DNA from: Bacteroidota bacterium
Lineage (GTDB): Bacteria; Bacteroidota; Bacteroidia; Cytophagales; Cyclobacteriaceae
Assembly (NCBI GenBank): GCA_023417785.1
Contig: JAEZEH010000132.1
Span: 10,284-74,283 of the forward strand
Length of the DNA: 64,000 nt
Direction: 5' to 3'
Positions 1 to 8,227 of this stretch are shown one piece after another. The notes beneath the pieces are model-generated. The model was not told the origin of the DNA. It was given only the letters and a program-made list of their open reading frames with translations, and made no database searches. Within the stretch, counting starts at the first letter, position 1. Each line of letters starts with the position of its first letter. The translations under genes and the position numbers were made by a program.

Positions 1-243
1 ACCGGAAAAGAAATTCCCGACACCAGTAAGACTGCACAGGTTATACTTGCACTTGCGGTCGAGAGCCGGGAGGAGGTAAAGGAAGTTGTTGGGAAAGCAT
101 TTGCTGCCGGTGCCAGGGAATATGCGGCACCGAGGGATTACGGATTTATGTACCAGGAAAGTTTCGCCGACCCAGACGGGCACCTTTGGGAAATCTTTTA
201 TATGGATGTTGAGGCCCAACCGGCAGATCCCGCTGCCGCATAG
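1..243 (+). CDS. VOC (glyoxalase/bleomycin-resistance) family protein, C-terminal part
   Basis: The window opens inside this gene; 80 residues and the TAG stop are visible in frame 1. The visible part runs from a TGKEIPDTSKT segment to a C-terminal SFADPDGHLWEIFYMD motif. That motif is typical of the last beta strand of vicinal-oxygen-chelate proteins, where the glutamate in WEIFY is a metal ligand in many members. These are small cytoplasmic proteins that act as lyases, dioxygenases or drug-binding proteins. The start and the first metal-binding half lie outside the window, so the substrate cannot be guessed. The tail after the motif is short and Ala/Pro-rich. Confidence 0.85.
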   Translation, partial: TGKEIPDTSKTAQVILALAVESREEVKEVVGKAFAAGAREYAAPRDYGFMYQESFADPDGHLWEIFYMDVEAQPADPAAA

Positions 244-299
244 TGTGATATTGGTCCTGATGGCCTGGCGGAAACATCAATTGTACTGATACCTTAATT

Positions 300-332
300 C
301 CGTGTTTGGCGTAGCCCGCTGAACACGGTTTT
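300..332 (+). terminator. possible weak terminator after the VOC gene
   Basis: CCGTGTT at 300-306 pairs perfectly with AACACGG at 322-328 (7 bp, 15-base loop), followed by four T. It lies 57 bases after the VOC stop. The loop is long and the T run short, so this is only a candidate. Confidence 0.35.
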
Positions 333-505
333 CAATACGAAATACCTCAGTCGGGCGTTTTAGAAACCATTGTGTACCGGACTTCTAGTGGGTTACCATC
401 CAGAAACAAACCGGATGAAGGGGAGGCTCGTCCGCCTGATGGCTATAAAAAAAGGATTCGTGTGCTTTTTTTGCTATTTCGGCGTCAGATTAGATGCCAC
501 CGGCA

Positions 506-536
506 TTTGATTTGTTTAGAAAGAGTGATATTTTTG
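506..536 (+). promoter_or_regulatory. Bacteroidota-type promoter of the small lipoprotein gene
   Basis: TTTG at 506-509, a spacer of exactly 19 bases, then TATTTTTG at 529-536, a full match to the Bacteroidota -33/-7 consensus (TTTG, N19, TAnnTTTG). The ATG of the next gene follows 21 bases later, a normal leader length. Confidence 0.65.
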
Positions 537-557
537 TTTTTAACCAAAACACTATCA

Positions 558-680
558 ATGAAAAAGGTTCTCGCATTCGTTGCTCTGGCGGCATTCCTTT
601 CAGCTTGTAGCCAATATACGTGTCCTACTTACGCCAAGAAAGCAGCCCCTGCCAAGCCCTCTGTGGAGGCGGATGCCTGA
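558..680 (+). CDS. small (40 aa) lipoprotein
   Basis: The protein starts at the ATG preceded by a matching promoter (506-536). It has a lipoprotein signal: MKK, a hydrophobic stretch of about ten residues and the lipobox LSAC with the lipidated cysteine at residue 17. The mature part is only about 24 residues (SQYTCPTYAKKAAPAKPSV and an acidic end). Very short lipoproteins with a CPTYAKK-like start are common in Cytophagales and have no known function. An in-frame extension upstream to 372 is possible but would bury the signal peptide. The stop abuts the stop of the convergent regulator gene with no spacer. Confidence 0.75.
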   Translation: MKKVLAFVALAAFLSACSQYTCPTYAKKAAPAKPSVEADA

Positions 681-1832
681 TTACAGGTATTTGTTTACGT
701 CTTCCGGGGAGATCTGATCTCCACTCATAATGACAAGCCGCTCAATAACATTCCGCAACTCGCGGATGTTTCCGGTCCAGTCGTGGTCTTTCAGCGCTTT
801 CAGGGCTTTTGGATCCACGGTCTTTTTTCTGGAACCGTAATCTTCAGCGATATCCTCCAGAAACTTCTCAGTCAAGGCCGGAATATCTTCCCGTCTTTCG
901 TTTAGTCCCGGCACCTTAATCAATATCACACTGAGCCGGTGGTAGAGGTCCTCTCTGAATTTGTTCTCTTCGATTTCTTTTTTCAGGTTCTTGTTGGTAG
1001 CTGCGACTACCCGCACATTTACCGCAATCTCTTTGTCACCACCGACGCGGGAGATTTTATTTTCCTGCAATGCGCGCAGCACTTTTGCTTGCGCACTGAG
1101 ACTCATATCTCCAATTTCATCGAGGAAGAGTGTTCCGCCTTCAGCCAGTTCAAACTTGCCAAGACGTTGCTTAATAGCAGATGTGAACGATCCTTTTTCG
1201 TGGCCGAACAATTCACTTTCGATCAGTTCGGATGGAATTGCTGCGCAGTTCACTTCAACAAGGGGGCCTGATGAGCGTTTACTTTTTTCATGAAGCCATC
1301 TTGCTACCAATTCCTTTCCGGATCCGTTTGGGCCGGTGATCAAAACACGCGCATCGGTTGGCGCAACCTTTTCGATCATATCCTTCACTGTGGCGATGGA
1401 GGGCGACGAACCGACCATGTCATATTTTTTCGAGATCTTTTTCTTAAGGCTCTTGGTTTCGCGAATCAGGGTGGTTTTGTCGAGCGCGTTTCGCAGCGTG
1501 ATCTCCAGCCGGCCCAGGTCAAAAGGCTTCTGCAAAAAGTCGAAAGCGCCTTTCTTGACCGCCTCGACTGCGATGTCGATAGTTCCGTGCGCGGAAATAA
1601 TTACGAAGTTAGTTGGTATGCCGATTTCCCTGGCTTTTTCCAATACCTCGAGTCCATCCATCTTCGGCATTTTTATATCACAAAGGCAAAGATCGAAGGT
1701 TCCTGCCTCCAGTTTTTTAAGTCCTTCCTGGCCATCAGCTGCCTCTTCGACGTCATGGTCTTTTTCTTCAAGGATTTCCTTCAGAATAGACCGAATTTTA
1801 TTATCATCTTCAATAACCAGGATTCTCGACAT
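681..1832 (-). CDS. NtrC-type sigma-54 response regulator lacking the DNA-binding domain
   Basis: 383 residues. An N-terminal receiver domain (1-120) has the phospho-acceptor Asp52 (CDIKMPKMDG) and the conserved Lys102. A sigma-54-activating AAA+ domain (about 138-370) has Walker A GPNGSGKE (167-174), Walker B GGTLFLDE (232-239) and REDLYHRL as arginine-finger region. The sigma-54-contacting loop, usually GAFTGA, reads GSFTSA (214-219). The protein stops right after the AAA+ domain (ISPEDVNKYL), so the Fis-type helix-turn-helix found in most family members is missing. No histidine kinase is adjacent. It may act on sigma-54 polymerase from solution, without an enhancer site. Transcription may partly come from read-through of rnpB, which lies just upstream on the same strand. 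Confidence 0.9.
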   Translation of the reverse strand: MSRILVIEDDNKIRSILKEILEEKDHDVEEAADGQEGLKKLEAGTFDLCLCDIKMPKMDGLEVLEKAREIGIPTNFVIISAHGTIDIAVEAVKKGAFDFLQKPFDLGRLEITLRNALDKTTLIRETKSLKKKISKKYDMVGSSPSIATVKDMIEKVAPTDARVLITGPNGSGKELVARWLHEKSKRSSGPLVEVNCAAIPSELIESELFGHEKGSFTSAIKQRLGKFELAEGGTLFLDEIGDMSLSAQAKVLRALQENKISRVGGDKEIAVNVRVVAATNKNLKKEIEENKFREDLYHRLSVILIKVPGLNERREDIPALTEKFLEDIAEDYGSRKKTVDPKALKALKDHDWTGNIRELRNVIERLVIMSGDQISPEDVNKYL

Positions 1833-1854
1833 TACGCTAAAGTTTAATTCGCCT

Positions 1855-1891
1855 AAAAATAAAAAAACCTGTCAGCAACCACTAACAGGTT
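1855..1891 (-). terminator. rho-independent terminator of rnpB
   Basis: Read on the minus strand, AACCTGT and ACAGGTT (plus-strand 1866-1872 and 1885-1891) form a perfect 7-bp stem with a 12-base loop, followed by a T run of about seven. It sits right after the RNase P RNA 3' end and about 20 bases before the start of the downstream regulator. Confidence 0.7.
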
Positions 1892-1897
1892 ATAAAA

Positions 1898-2267
1898 AAC
1901 AAGTCTATAAGCCGGGTTCTGTGACCTTTTCAGGCTCCTGCCATTTATCTGGTCCCGATTTCACAACCGGGATCTATCAGTCTACCCGCCCCGACACTCT
2001 GGATTAACAGAGACTGAACGAGCCATTCATGATCGGGGCCTATTTGACCTTTCAACGCGTAAGGTTTACCATGCGCCAGACGTCACCGCCTGACCGGTGA
2101 GCTCTTACCTCACCTTTTCACCTTTTCCCTGACAAGTCAGGGTAGTTTAATTTTCTGCGGCACTTTCTGTCCCCGATAACTCGAGGCCTTCCCGTTAGGA
2201 AGTACGCTGCTCTGTGTTGCCCGGACTTTCCTCCAATCCCAAGGGACAGGCGGCAAGACAACTTGTT
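1898..2267 (-). ncRNA. rnpB: RNase P RNA (bacterial type A)
   Basis: The catalytic RNA of RNase P, which trims tRNA 5' ends. Read on the minus strand, the conserved 5' segment GAGGAAAGTCCGGGC (around 2221-2234) and the 3' segment ACAGAACCCGGCTTATAGAC (around 1903-1922) are both present. So are internal conserved blocks (GTGCCGCAGAAA; GGTAAACC). The ends pair as helix P1 (AACAAGT near 2267 with ACTTGTT near 1898), which sets the limits to within a few bases. The total of about 370 bases is normal. A terminator follows at 1855-1891 and a promoter precedes at 2279-2309. Confidence 0.95.
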
Positions 2268-2278
2268 TTTGTTTTTCA

Positions 2279-2309
2279 ATAACGTAAAAATCTCACCATT
2301 CAGTTCAAA
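2279..2309 (-). promoter_or_regulatory. likely rnpB promoter
   Basis: On the minus strand TTTG (plus-strand 2306-2309), a 19-base spacer, then TACGTTAT (2279-2286), close to TAnnTTTG. The predicted transcription start falls at the 5' end of the RNase P RNA. Confidence 0.5.
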
Positions 2310-2708
2310 TCAATGGATGTCTTTTCCGGTAAGCTTGAACTCAAAATGATCGGCGAGTTGCGCCACTTCGTGGAGCATGTCTTTCAGTTGTGCTTCACTA
2401 GCACTCGCGGCGAGACACGACGCCTCCACTTTGATAAATCCATCCTGCAGCACAAATTTGCTGTAGTCAAATTTGCCATTTTGTGTAAGCAGCTCTTCGA
2501 GGTTGAGGTCAACTTTTAATTCGCACACCTTTGAACTGAACACTGCCTGATCTTTCCCGGAGACCGCACTCTTTTGTTTCGTAGCTAATACGGTTTGGTA
2601 CCGGGACCCGTTGACGGGTACCACCACTACCGATTTGGAGTGGTCGTAATCGGTGAATTGCCCCCCGATTTGCTCAGCATATTGCTGAACGTAGTTCATG
2701 ATATCCAT
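2310..2708 (-). CDS. hypothetical protein, 132 aa
   Basis: I do not recognise a function. The protein is small, soluble and mixed alpha/beta, with no signal peptide. Features that can be seen are a N-terminal helix (MNYVQQYAEQIGGQF), strands rich in Val (SVVVVPVNGSRYQTVLA), a middle segment ending in LEELLTQNGKFDYSKFVLQDG, and a C-terminal helix ending HFEFKLTGKDIH. The layout is reminiscent of YbjN/CesT-like chaperone folds, but this is only an impression. The start may be the first ATG (2708) or the one three codons later (2699). It lies between rnpB and the DUF2279 gene on the same strand. Confidence 0.75.
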   Translation of the reverse strand: MDIMNYVQQYAEQIGGQFTDYDHSKSVVVVPVNGSRYQTVLATKQKSAVSGKDQAVFSSKVCELKVDLNLEELLTQNGKFDYSKFVLQDGFIKVEASCLAASASEAQLKDMLHEVAQLADHFEFKLTGKDIH

Positions 2709-2775
2709 AAGGAGTTAGGTAATCTTATAAGGAAGATATCAAATTGAAAGCAATTATGAAAGTTTTGGCAGCCCT

Positions 2776-3648
2776 TTAAAAATAAAAGGCATGAAACTTC
2801 GTTGTGCCCTGCGACCATTCTAAAGTAGGTGCAGGCAGTTTAACCATACTTACCAGAAAGAAAACTGTTTTAAGAGCCCTGGAACGGGTCGGGATGCCAG
2901 TCAGGTCAAAATCAATTGAGAAATAGTATTGTCTGTAGGGCTGGGGCAAGTCAGTGTGTTGGTTGTCGCGCGCATAGATCATTCGCTCGGCACCGTACCC
3001 TACCGCTATGTTAAGCCACTTTGGAAACGTCATAAACTTGTCGAGGTCTGCCGACAACCAGAAGGTTTGCCCGTTATAGTCTTTGATGATTTGCTCGGCT
3101 CCCCGTCCCAGGACTTCGGGACGCAAAGACGCATAACGGGTTGTATGAAAAGAATATTTTGGTAAGATCCGGACTTCATTCCAGAGTTTCCTTTGCGCAA
3201 GATACAGCAGCGGTCCCGTGGCATTGGCGACGAGATCTCCTGTAGATGCGCCGTACGCGGTTGAATGTCCGTCAAAGATTTCGATAGGAAGTAACGCGGC
3301 AAATGCGGACAGGCTTCCGATCAAATCAGCTTTTTCTTCCGGCACCCGGTAATGCTGCAAACCCCGGGAAATGCCGTAGCTCAAATAAAACGAAGAGTAG
3401 GCGTGCCCCAGCTTGTCCATCTGCTTCCATTCGGCGTTGTCGTTGAAGAACCGGAAAGACTGTTTGTCGGCGTGGCGATACCAAAGGTGATTTAGCGCCG
3501 CGATAGATGTAGCATAGGTTACCGACGACACTATTACAGCGTTTCGAAGCCCCTTCCTGTGAATCGGGAGCGTTGTTGTGTCTTCGGATTGCGAGAAACC
3601 AAAATTTGAAATCAGGAGAAGAACAGCGAGGCTAATTAATGGTCTCAT
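2776..3648 (-). CDS. DUF2279 (YfiM-like) exported protein
   Basis: About 290 residues. The chosen ATG gives MRPLISLAVLLLISNFGFSQ, a clean signal peptide cut after FSQ; an ATG seven codons upstream (3669) is also possible. The conserved core contains WKQMDKLGHAYSSFYLSY and, later, EIFDGHSTAYGASTGDLVANATG, as in the DUF2279/YfiM family of predicted periplasmic or outer-membrane proteins. The second half is rich in aromatic, alternating residues and could be membrane-associated beta structure. The start overlaps the 3' end of tamB by 17 bases, so the two are probably co-transcribed and translationally coupled. The biochemical role of the family is unknown; a link with the envelope is suggested by TamB. 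Confidence 0.8.
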   Translation of the reverse strand: MRPLISLAVLLLISNFGFSQSEDTTTLPIHRKGLRNAVIVSSVTYATSIAALNHLWYRHADKQSFRFFNDNAEWKQMDKLGHAYSSFYLSYGISRGLQHYRVPEEKADLIGSLSAFAALLPIEIFDGHSTAYGASTGDLVANATGPLLYLAQRKLWNEVRILPKYSFHTTRYASLRPEVLGRGAEQIIKDYNGQTFWLSADLDKFMTFPKWLNIAVGYGAERMIYARDNQHTDLPQPYRQYYFSIDFDLTGIPTRSRALKTVFFLVSMVKLPAPTLEWSQGTTKFHAFYF

Positions 3649-6600
3649 CTTCTTCAAGAATAGCATCATTGACTGGGTTGCTATCTCCGGAACCTCGTTC
3701 TGAGGAGCGGTTGCGGCTTCTTCGGAACAAATCCCTGATCTCGTCGAAGCTCTGCGTGTGGATGATACTTGCGCCGGTGGTTATTGTGTTCTGTTGATTG
3801 ACCGAACTCAGGATAGGGTTAACGTTGGTGCGGCTGTACATTTTGATTCGCAATTTTCCGTCAGCGGTTAACATATAGTCAACAGTCCAGTCTCCGGCCA
3901 CGCTCGAGGGGCTCGCCTGACTGGTATTCGTTCCTGTAGTATTATTGGAGTTGTTGAATGTTCCGTCACCTGTTAATCGTAACCTTCCCCCGGCGAAGGT
4001 GTATGAAAAGCGTAACTGAAACGTGTTGAACGCTTCTTCGTCCATCACGCCAAGGTCCACATCAATCACGAGATTCTGGTCAACCTGGCTCATCCAGTAG
4101 CTAAGTTGATTTGAAAGCAGTTCACTCACGCTGTTAACAACTGATCCGCTGGTGTCGAATGATTCAGGTGGAGAGAATCGTCGTAAGACAATAAGGCTGA
4201 AAACCTGGCGCTTGAGTTCCTGTTCATCCAGCCTGTTCTTGAATGCATTGAAAATAATATCGAGGTTGTAGTTTGTGGTTCCAGCCTGAATACTCTTGGG
4301 TAAATCCCTCGCTACAATGTCAAAGGTTATGTTGGACGAAAGCATCGGTCCTTCGATTCTAACAAGAACCTGAACTGGATATTTTCTCCGGAGTTGGGGC
4401 ACATCACCGGCTTCCGCGGAGTAGTCCACCAGGAGAGGCGAAAGGCTTGCCTGTTGGTTGTAGGATGCGTTAATATCGAGAATGCCCTGATAGGGATCGC
4501 CAACCCAGGATATACGGCTTCCCCGCTGAATTTCAAATTCCTTGTTGATTATGTCATACAGCGTAAAATTGTACCATCCTTCTGTGAACTCAAATCCGCC
4601 GAACATGTTGAATTCTCCTTTCGTATCCAATGCAAGTTTAAGGTCGCCGGTACCCCGTCCTCGAATAATATCACCCGACTTCAAATCAAAAATGATTTCG
4701 CAATACGCATCGGGTGTTACGTCAAGATTCAAATCAAAAGTAATTCCGGTGAGGTTGACCTTGTTTCGTCTTGTAACTTCCTCTTCGAGTCGCCTTGTTT
4801 CAGCCGAGTCTCTGAAATTTACGAATGTTATAAAGTCCTTTTTTTCTACGGAAGACGATCCGCCTATGGGGATATATATCCTTGTATTTTTTTCGGTTCT
4901 TGCCGTTGACGAGATACGCAGATTGGATAGCGGCCCGAAAAACTCCACGGTGCCGGAGGCGTAGGCCTGACCGTAGAAGAGTTCGTTATCTTTGATAGAA
5001 GTATTCAGCACTTGAAAATTGTTAAAATCACCGTTCAGGGTGATACTCATGCTGTTGAAATTATCATGGTTGATTCGGCCATTCAAACGGGCCGTGTTTC
5101 TGAAAGCATCCGTTAGTTCAATATTTTTGAAATAGATGGAATTGGGGGATAGCCCGATCACCCCGGTAAAACGATAATTTGTTTTCAGGTAGCCGACAAG
5201 GATCTGACCATTGTCAACATTACCTTCGCCTTCAATCGCAGGGCGATCAAGTTTTCCGGTAATCCTGAAGTCGCCGGAAACCGTTCCGAGGATTGTTGGA
5301 AATATTTCTTCCAGAAAGGGTTCGAGTATCTTCAGATCGGCATCCATCAGTGAAGCTGTAACATTTAAAGGGGAGTTTTGCTGGCCCGGCGTATAGTCTC
5401 CGGCAAGTTTCAACAGCTTCTTTGTGTCTCTGTTTACCTCGACATCGATATCGAATTTACGGCCAGTAGTATCCCACTTGTTGTAACCATACAGGTCGCC
5501 TATGAGGAAATCATTTACCCTGAAGCCGGAGATCGATACGGAGTTCTGGACGTTGGGAGTCTTGAAGTAGTTGCTCATGTCGATGGCTCCGTCCATGATG
5601 CCATTGATTCGTTCCGCTGTCAAAACGTTAAATATTGAGAGGTCGAGCTGATCAATTTTTAGGGTGACGATTTTTGACGGGTCGTGAGACAACTGGCCGT
5701 TTACGGCAACGGACTGACTACCCGAAATCAGGGCAAGGTTGTGGAAGTTCGTTCCAGAATTATTCACGGAGATGTAATTATCGTCGCCGAAAGTCCATAT
5801 CCGTTCCAGTAGGTTTACCGTTGAAGACTCCATCGAAATAACCGTACTGTCTCGCTGAAAATTCACGCTGCCCCTCAGTCGCACATAATTAGTCTGACCG
5901 GTCTGATCGGCATCCAGTCCGAAATCGATCCGGTTTTCGCTCCATATTCCTTCGGCAAGAAGATCCTGTGTCTGGAGGTTTTTGTTAATGAGCTGTCTGG
6001 CAGAGTTAACGGTAGCCATCGCAAGAACAGAGGTGCTGTCTGCAATTTTTGAAGCGGTGATTTCGAGGTCGTTGCCAAGAAAAAGAGTTCCGCTCATGGT
6101 CAGCGAATCGATGTGAGAATACGCATCGAGAATCGTCGTATAACCGCTGGTGAATCTTCCGACAAGTTCAGTTCCTTTAGACACCCTCATGTCTACGTTC
6201 ATCAGGTCAACGATTGGATCAAGATCCTTTACCTTAACCCTGATTTCAGCCTGATAAGTCTGCGGATGGTAGTTTTTCTCCTGATAGTACCTGTCGATTT
6301 CCCGCTTGTCATTTCGGATGTTAAGGATGATTTCGCGGGTCAACACCTGCATGTCCTGAACCAGGTTGGACAGGAGGTAGCTGCCGGTGATTCGGGTGTC
6401 AATGACTGACGACTGAACCGTGAAGTTTCGTTCAGAGCCATTTTTTTCTGCGTTAACCACAATCGTATCCAACGCAAGTTGCTTGTCTTTGTAGGCGATA
6501 TTGAAATCAAGAAATTCGGCATGTCCCTGAAGGGAGTCGAGAGACAGCCCCATGACATCGGCTTCAAACGACGACCGCAGGAAGATTTCCTCCCGGGAGA

Positions 6601-8218
6601 GTTTCAGATTGTGGAAGTAGGCCGTGTCGAGTTTTGCCTGAATCTGGATCCGGTTTTGACCTTCGCGAAGGTCGACAGAGCCACGCGCCTGAAATTCGAG
6701 GTTCGGATCGTTGATTTGTATGAAGCCATTGAACAAACCGGCAGCGAACCGCGCGTCGGTTGAAATGTTCCTGTAGTTGTACCCTTTAATTCCAATCCGG
6801 CTTATTTTACCATTCAGTTGAAAGTCCGCCGTGTTTTGGGTAAGTCCGGCCCCTGCTATCCGGCCATCCATCGCGACCTGTTGGAACGTCGCGGTGTCGC
6901 CGAGGAACCGGCCGAGTGAAAACCCGGAAAGTTTCAGCCTGCCGCTGTATTCGGACCGATTGAAATCCTGTTCGTTGACCTTGAAGTTGATATCCGAGCG
7001 GATCGTGCCAAGGCGGCCAATAAGAGTACCGTTGGCGACAAAGTCGGTAGGGTAGCCCAGGAACTGGCCATCAACATGAAGCATTCCCATAGGTTCCAGC
7101 CGTTCAATAACAGCATCATTGAGAAGGAAAGAAAGGTCGCGTGTGTCGAGCCGGGAATCCTTTACGTTGAGAATTATGAATGTTTCGTTAAGCTCAGGCA
7201 GTCCATCCATATCAAGAGATCCGCTAAGGCGTGTATTTCCCAGCAATACGTCCATGTCCGTAACTTTGAACTTATTTATTCTGCCATTGAATATTCCGCT
7301 CACGTGCAGCGGCTTTTTGATTCGTTCTATTCCCGGTGCGAAAAGAGCAAGATCCGAAGGGTTGATAATTGTATTCGACAGATTTGCCCGAATCGAGACC
7401 TTGTTCACAAAGTCGTTAAGGTCGCGTTGACGCTGATACAGAAAAACTACCGTATCCTGAATAATGCTCTCACCGGCGCGCAGATTCAATCCTTTGAATT
7501 CCATTCCACCCTGGGAAATCCTGAAATCCGTAGAAAGTTCGTTGATCCGAAATCCTGTGCTGAGGTCTCTTGCTATTAATGTGTTGAGGTTGAACTGCGT
7601 CGTGTCTCCGATTATCGCGAACCGGTTGAGCTGGGCTTCATCAATTCCAACAGAAAACTGATTGTAATTGAAGCCTGTTATGATTGAATCCCGGTCCTGG
7701 TTCAGGTAAGTAAACTGACTGTTGTTCAGAAATGCCTCTCCGATGTTGATCCGTGGTGGTTTTCCGGTGCCCCCAGATTTCGAATACTTCTCATTGATAC
7801 GGGCAATAAACGTGTTGATGTTGAGATCACGGGACGTATCGTTTTCCTGGATCATAGTCAGGTAAACGTGTGCGCTGTCTACGTAAATTCCATCAATGTT
7901 AACGTCGTTATTGTTTATCAGGTTGCTGATCTCGAAATTGATCAGGATCTCATTGGCCCTGATCATCTTGTTGCCTTCCGGATCATACAGGTCGACTCCT
8001 GAAAGTTCCAGGTGGTCGAACCAGAGCATCTTGAAGCTTTTGACGGTCGAGGGAAATCCGATTACGTTTGATAAATCTTTAAGGTAGTACGAAATCAGCC
8101 ACTGTTGGACCGGGGGCATTTGCAGGAAGAGGAAAACCGAGATTATTAGGAAAAGTACCGACGCAACAGTATATGCGAGTACCTTTGTGATTCGATTTTT
8201 GATAACTTGCAAGTTCAT
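3632..8218 (-). CDS. tamB: TamB-like translocation and assembly module protein
   Basis: 1528 residues. One N-terminal transmembrane anchor (about residues 12-34, VLAYTVASVLFLIISVFLFL) is followed by a very long periplasmic body of repeated beta-strand segments. The C-terminal TamB (DUF490) domain (about 1130-1470) is marked by GDIIRGRGTGDLKLALDT, GGFEFTEGWYNFTLYDIINK and, near the end, LGVMDEEAFNTFQLRFSYTF. TamB proteins span the periplasm and are thought to carry phospholipids to, or help assemble beta-barrels in, the outer membrane. The length is normal for Bacteroidota. The start lies only 9 bases from the divergent tsaD start, so its promoter must sit inside tsaD or this tiny gap. The downstream DUF2279 gene overlaps its end. 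Confidence 0.93.
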   Translation of the reverse strand: MNLQVIKNRITKVLAYTVASVLFLIISVFLFLQMPPVQQWLISYYLKDLSNVIGFPSTVKSFKMLWFDHLELSGVDLYDPEGNKMIRANEILINFEISNLINNNDVNIDGIYVDSAHVYLTMIQENDTSRDLNINTFIARINEKYSKSGGTGKPPRINIGEAFLNNSQFTYLNQDRDSIITGFNYNQFSVGIDEAQLNRFAIIGDTTQFNLNTLIARDLSTGFRINELSTDFRISQGGMEFKGLNLRAGESIIQDTVVFLYQRQRDLNDFVNKVSIRANLSNTIINPSDLALFAPGIERIKKPLHVSGIFNGRINKFKVTDMDVLLGNTRLSGSLDMDGLPELNETFIILNVKDSRLDTRDLSFLLNDAVIERLEPMGMLHVDGQFLGYPTDFVANGTLIGRLGTIRSDINFKVNEQDFNRSEYSGRLKLSGFSLGRFLGDTATFQQVAMDGRIAGAGLTQNTADFQLNGKISRIGIKGYNYRNISTDARFAAGLFNGFIQINDPNLEFQARGSVDLREGQNRIQIQAKLDTAYFHNLKLSREEIFLRSSFEADVMGLSLDSLQGHAEFLDFNIAYKDKQLALDTIVVNAEKNGSERNFTVQSSVIDTRITGSYLLSNLVQDMQVLTREIILNIRNDKREIDRYYQEKNYHPQTYQAEIRVKVKDLDPIVDLMNVDMRVSKGTELVGRFTSGYTTILDAYSHIDSLTMSGTLFLGNDLEITASKIADSTSVLAMATVNSARQLINKNLQTQDLLAEGIWSENRIDFGLDADQTGQTNYVRLRGSVNFQRDSTVISMESSTVNLLERIWTFGDDNYISVNNSGTNFHNLALISGSQSVAVNGQLSHDPSKIVTLKIDQLDLSIFNVLTAERINGIMDGAIDMSNYFKTPNVQNSVSISGFRVNDFLIGDLYGYNKWDTTGRKFDIDVEVNRDTKKLLKLAGDYTPGQQNSPLNVTASLMDADLKILEPFLEEIFPTILGTVSGDFRITGKLDRPAIEGEGNVDNGQILVGYLKTNYRFTGVIGLSPNSIYFKNIELTDAFRNTARLNGRINHDNFNSMSITLNGDFNNFQVLNTSIKDNELFYGQAYASGTVEFFGPLSNLRISSTARTEKNTRIYIPIGGSSSVEKKDFITFVNFRDSAETRRLEEEVTRRNKVNLTGITFDLNLDVTPDAYCEIIFDLKSGDIIRGRGTGDLKLALDTKGEFNMFGGFEFTEGWYNFTLYDIINKEFEIQRGSRISWVGDPYQGILDINASYNQQASLSPLLVDYSAEAGDVPQLRRKYPVQVLVRIEGPMLSSNITFDIVARDLPKSIQAGTTNYNLDIIFNAFKNRLDEQELKRQVFSLIVLRRFSPPESFDTSGSVVNSVSELLSNQLSYWMSQVDQNLVIDVDLGVMDEEAFNTFQLRFSYTFAGGRLRLTGDGTFNNSNNTTGTNTSQASPSSVAGDWTVDYMLTADGKLRIKMYSRTNVNPILSSVNQQNTITTGASIIHTQSFDEIRDLFRRSRNRSSERGSGDSNPVNDAILEEDETIN

Positions 8219-8227
8219 TTTTCAACC

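Larger units (their letters stand above)
244..557. other. intergenic region, 314 bases, no gene seen
   Basis: No open frame here has convincing coding character. The stretch holds a weak hairpin after the VOC gene (300-328) and a good Bacteroidota-type promoter for the small lipoprotein (506-536). I see nothing else in it. Confidence 0.6.

Noticed and set aside
1336..2007. Long plus-strand open frame
   Set aside because: It runs antisense to the NtrC-type regulator and into rnpB; its composition is that of a shadow (Ser/Arg-rich, no domain).
4394..4964. Plus-strand open frames inside tamB
   Set aside because: Antisense to a conserved TamB region; no family features.
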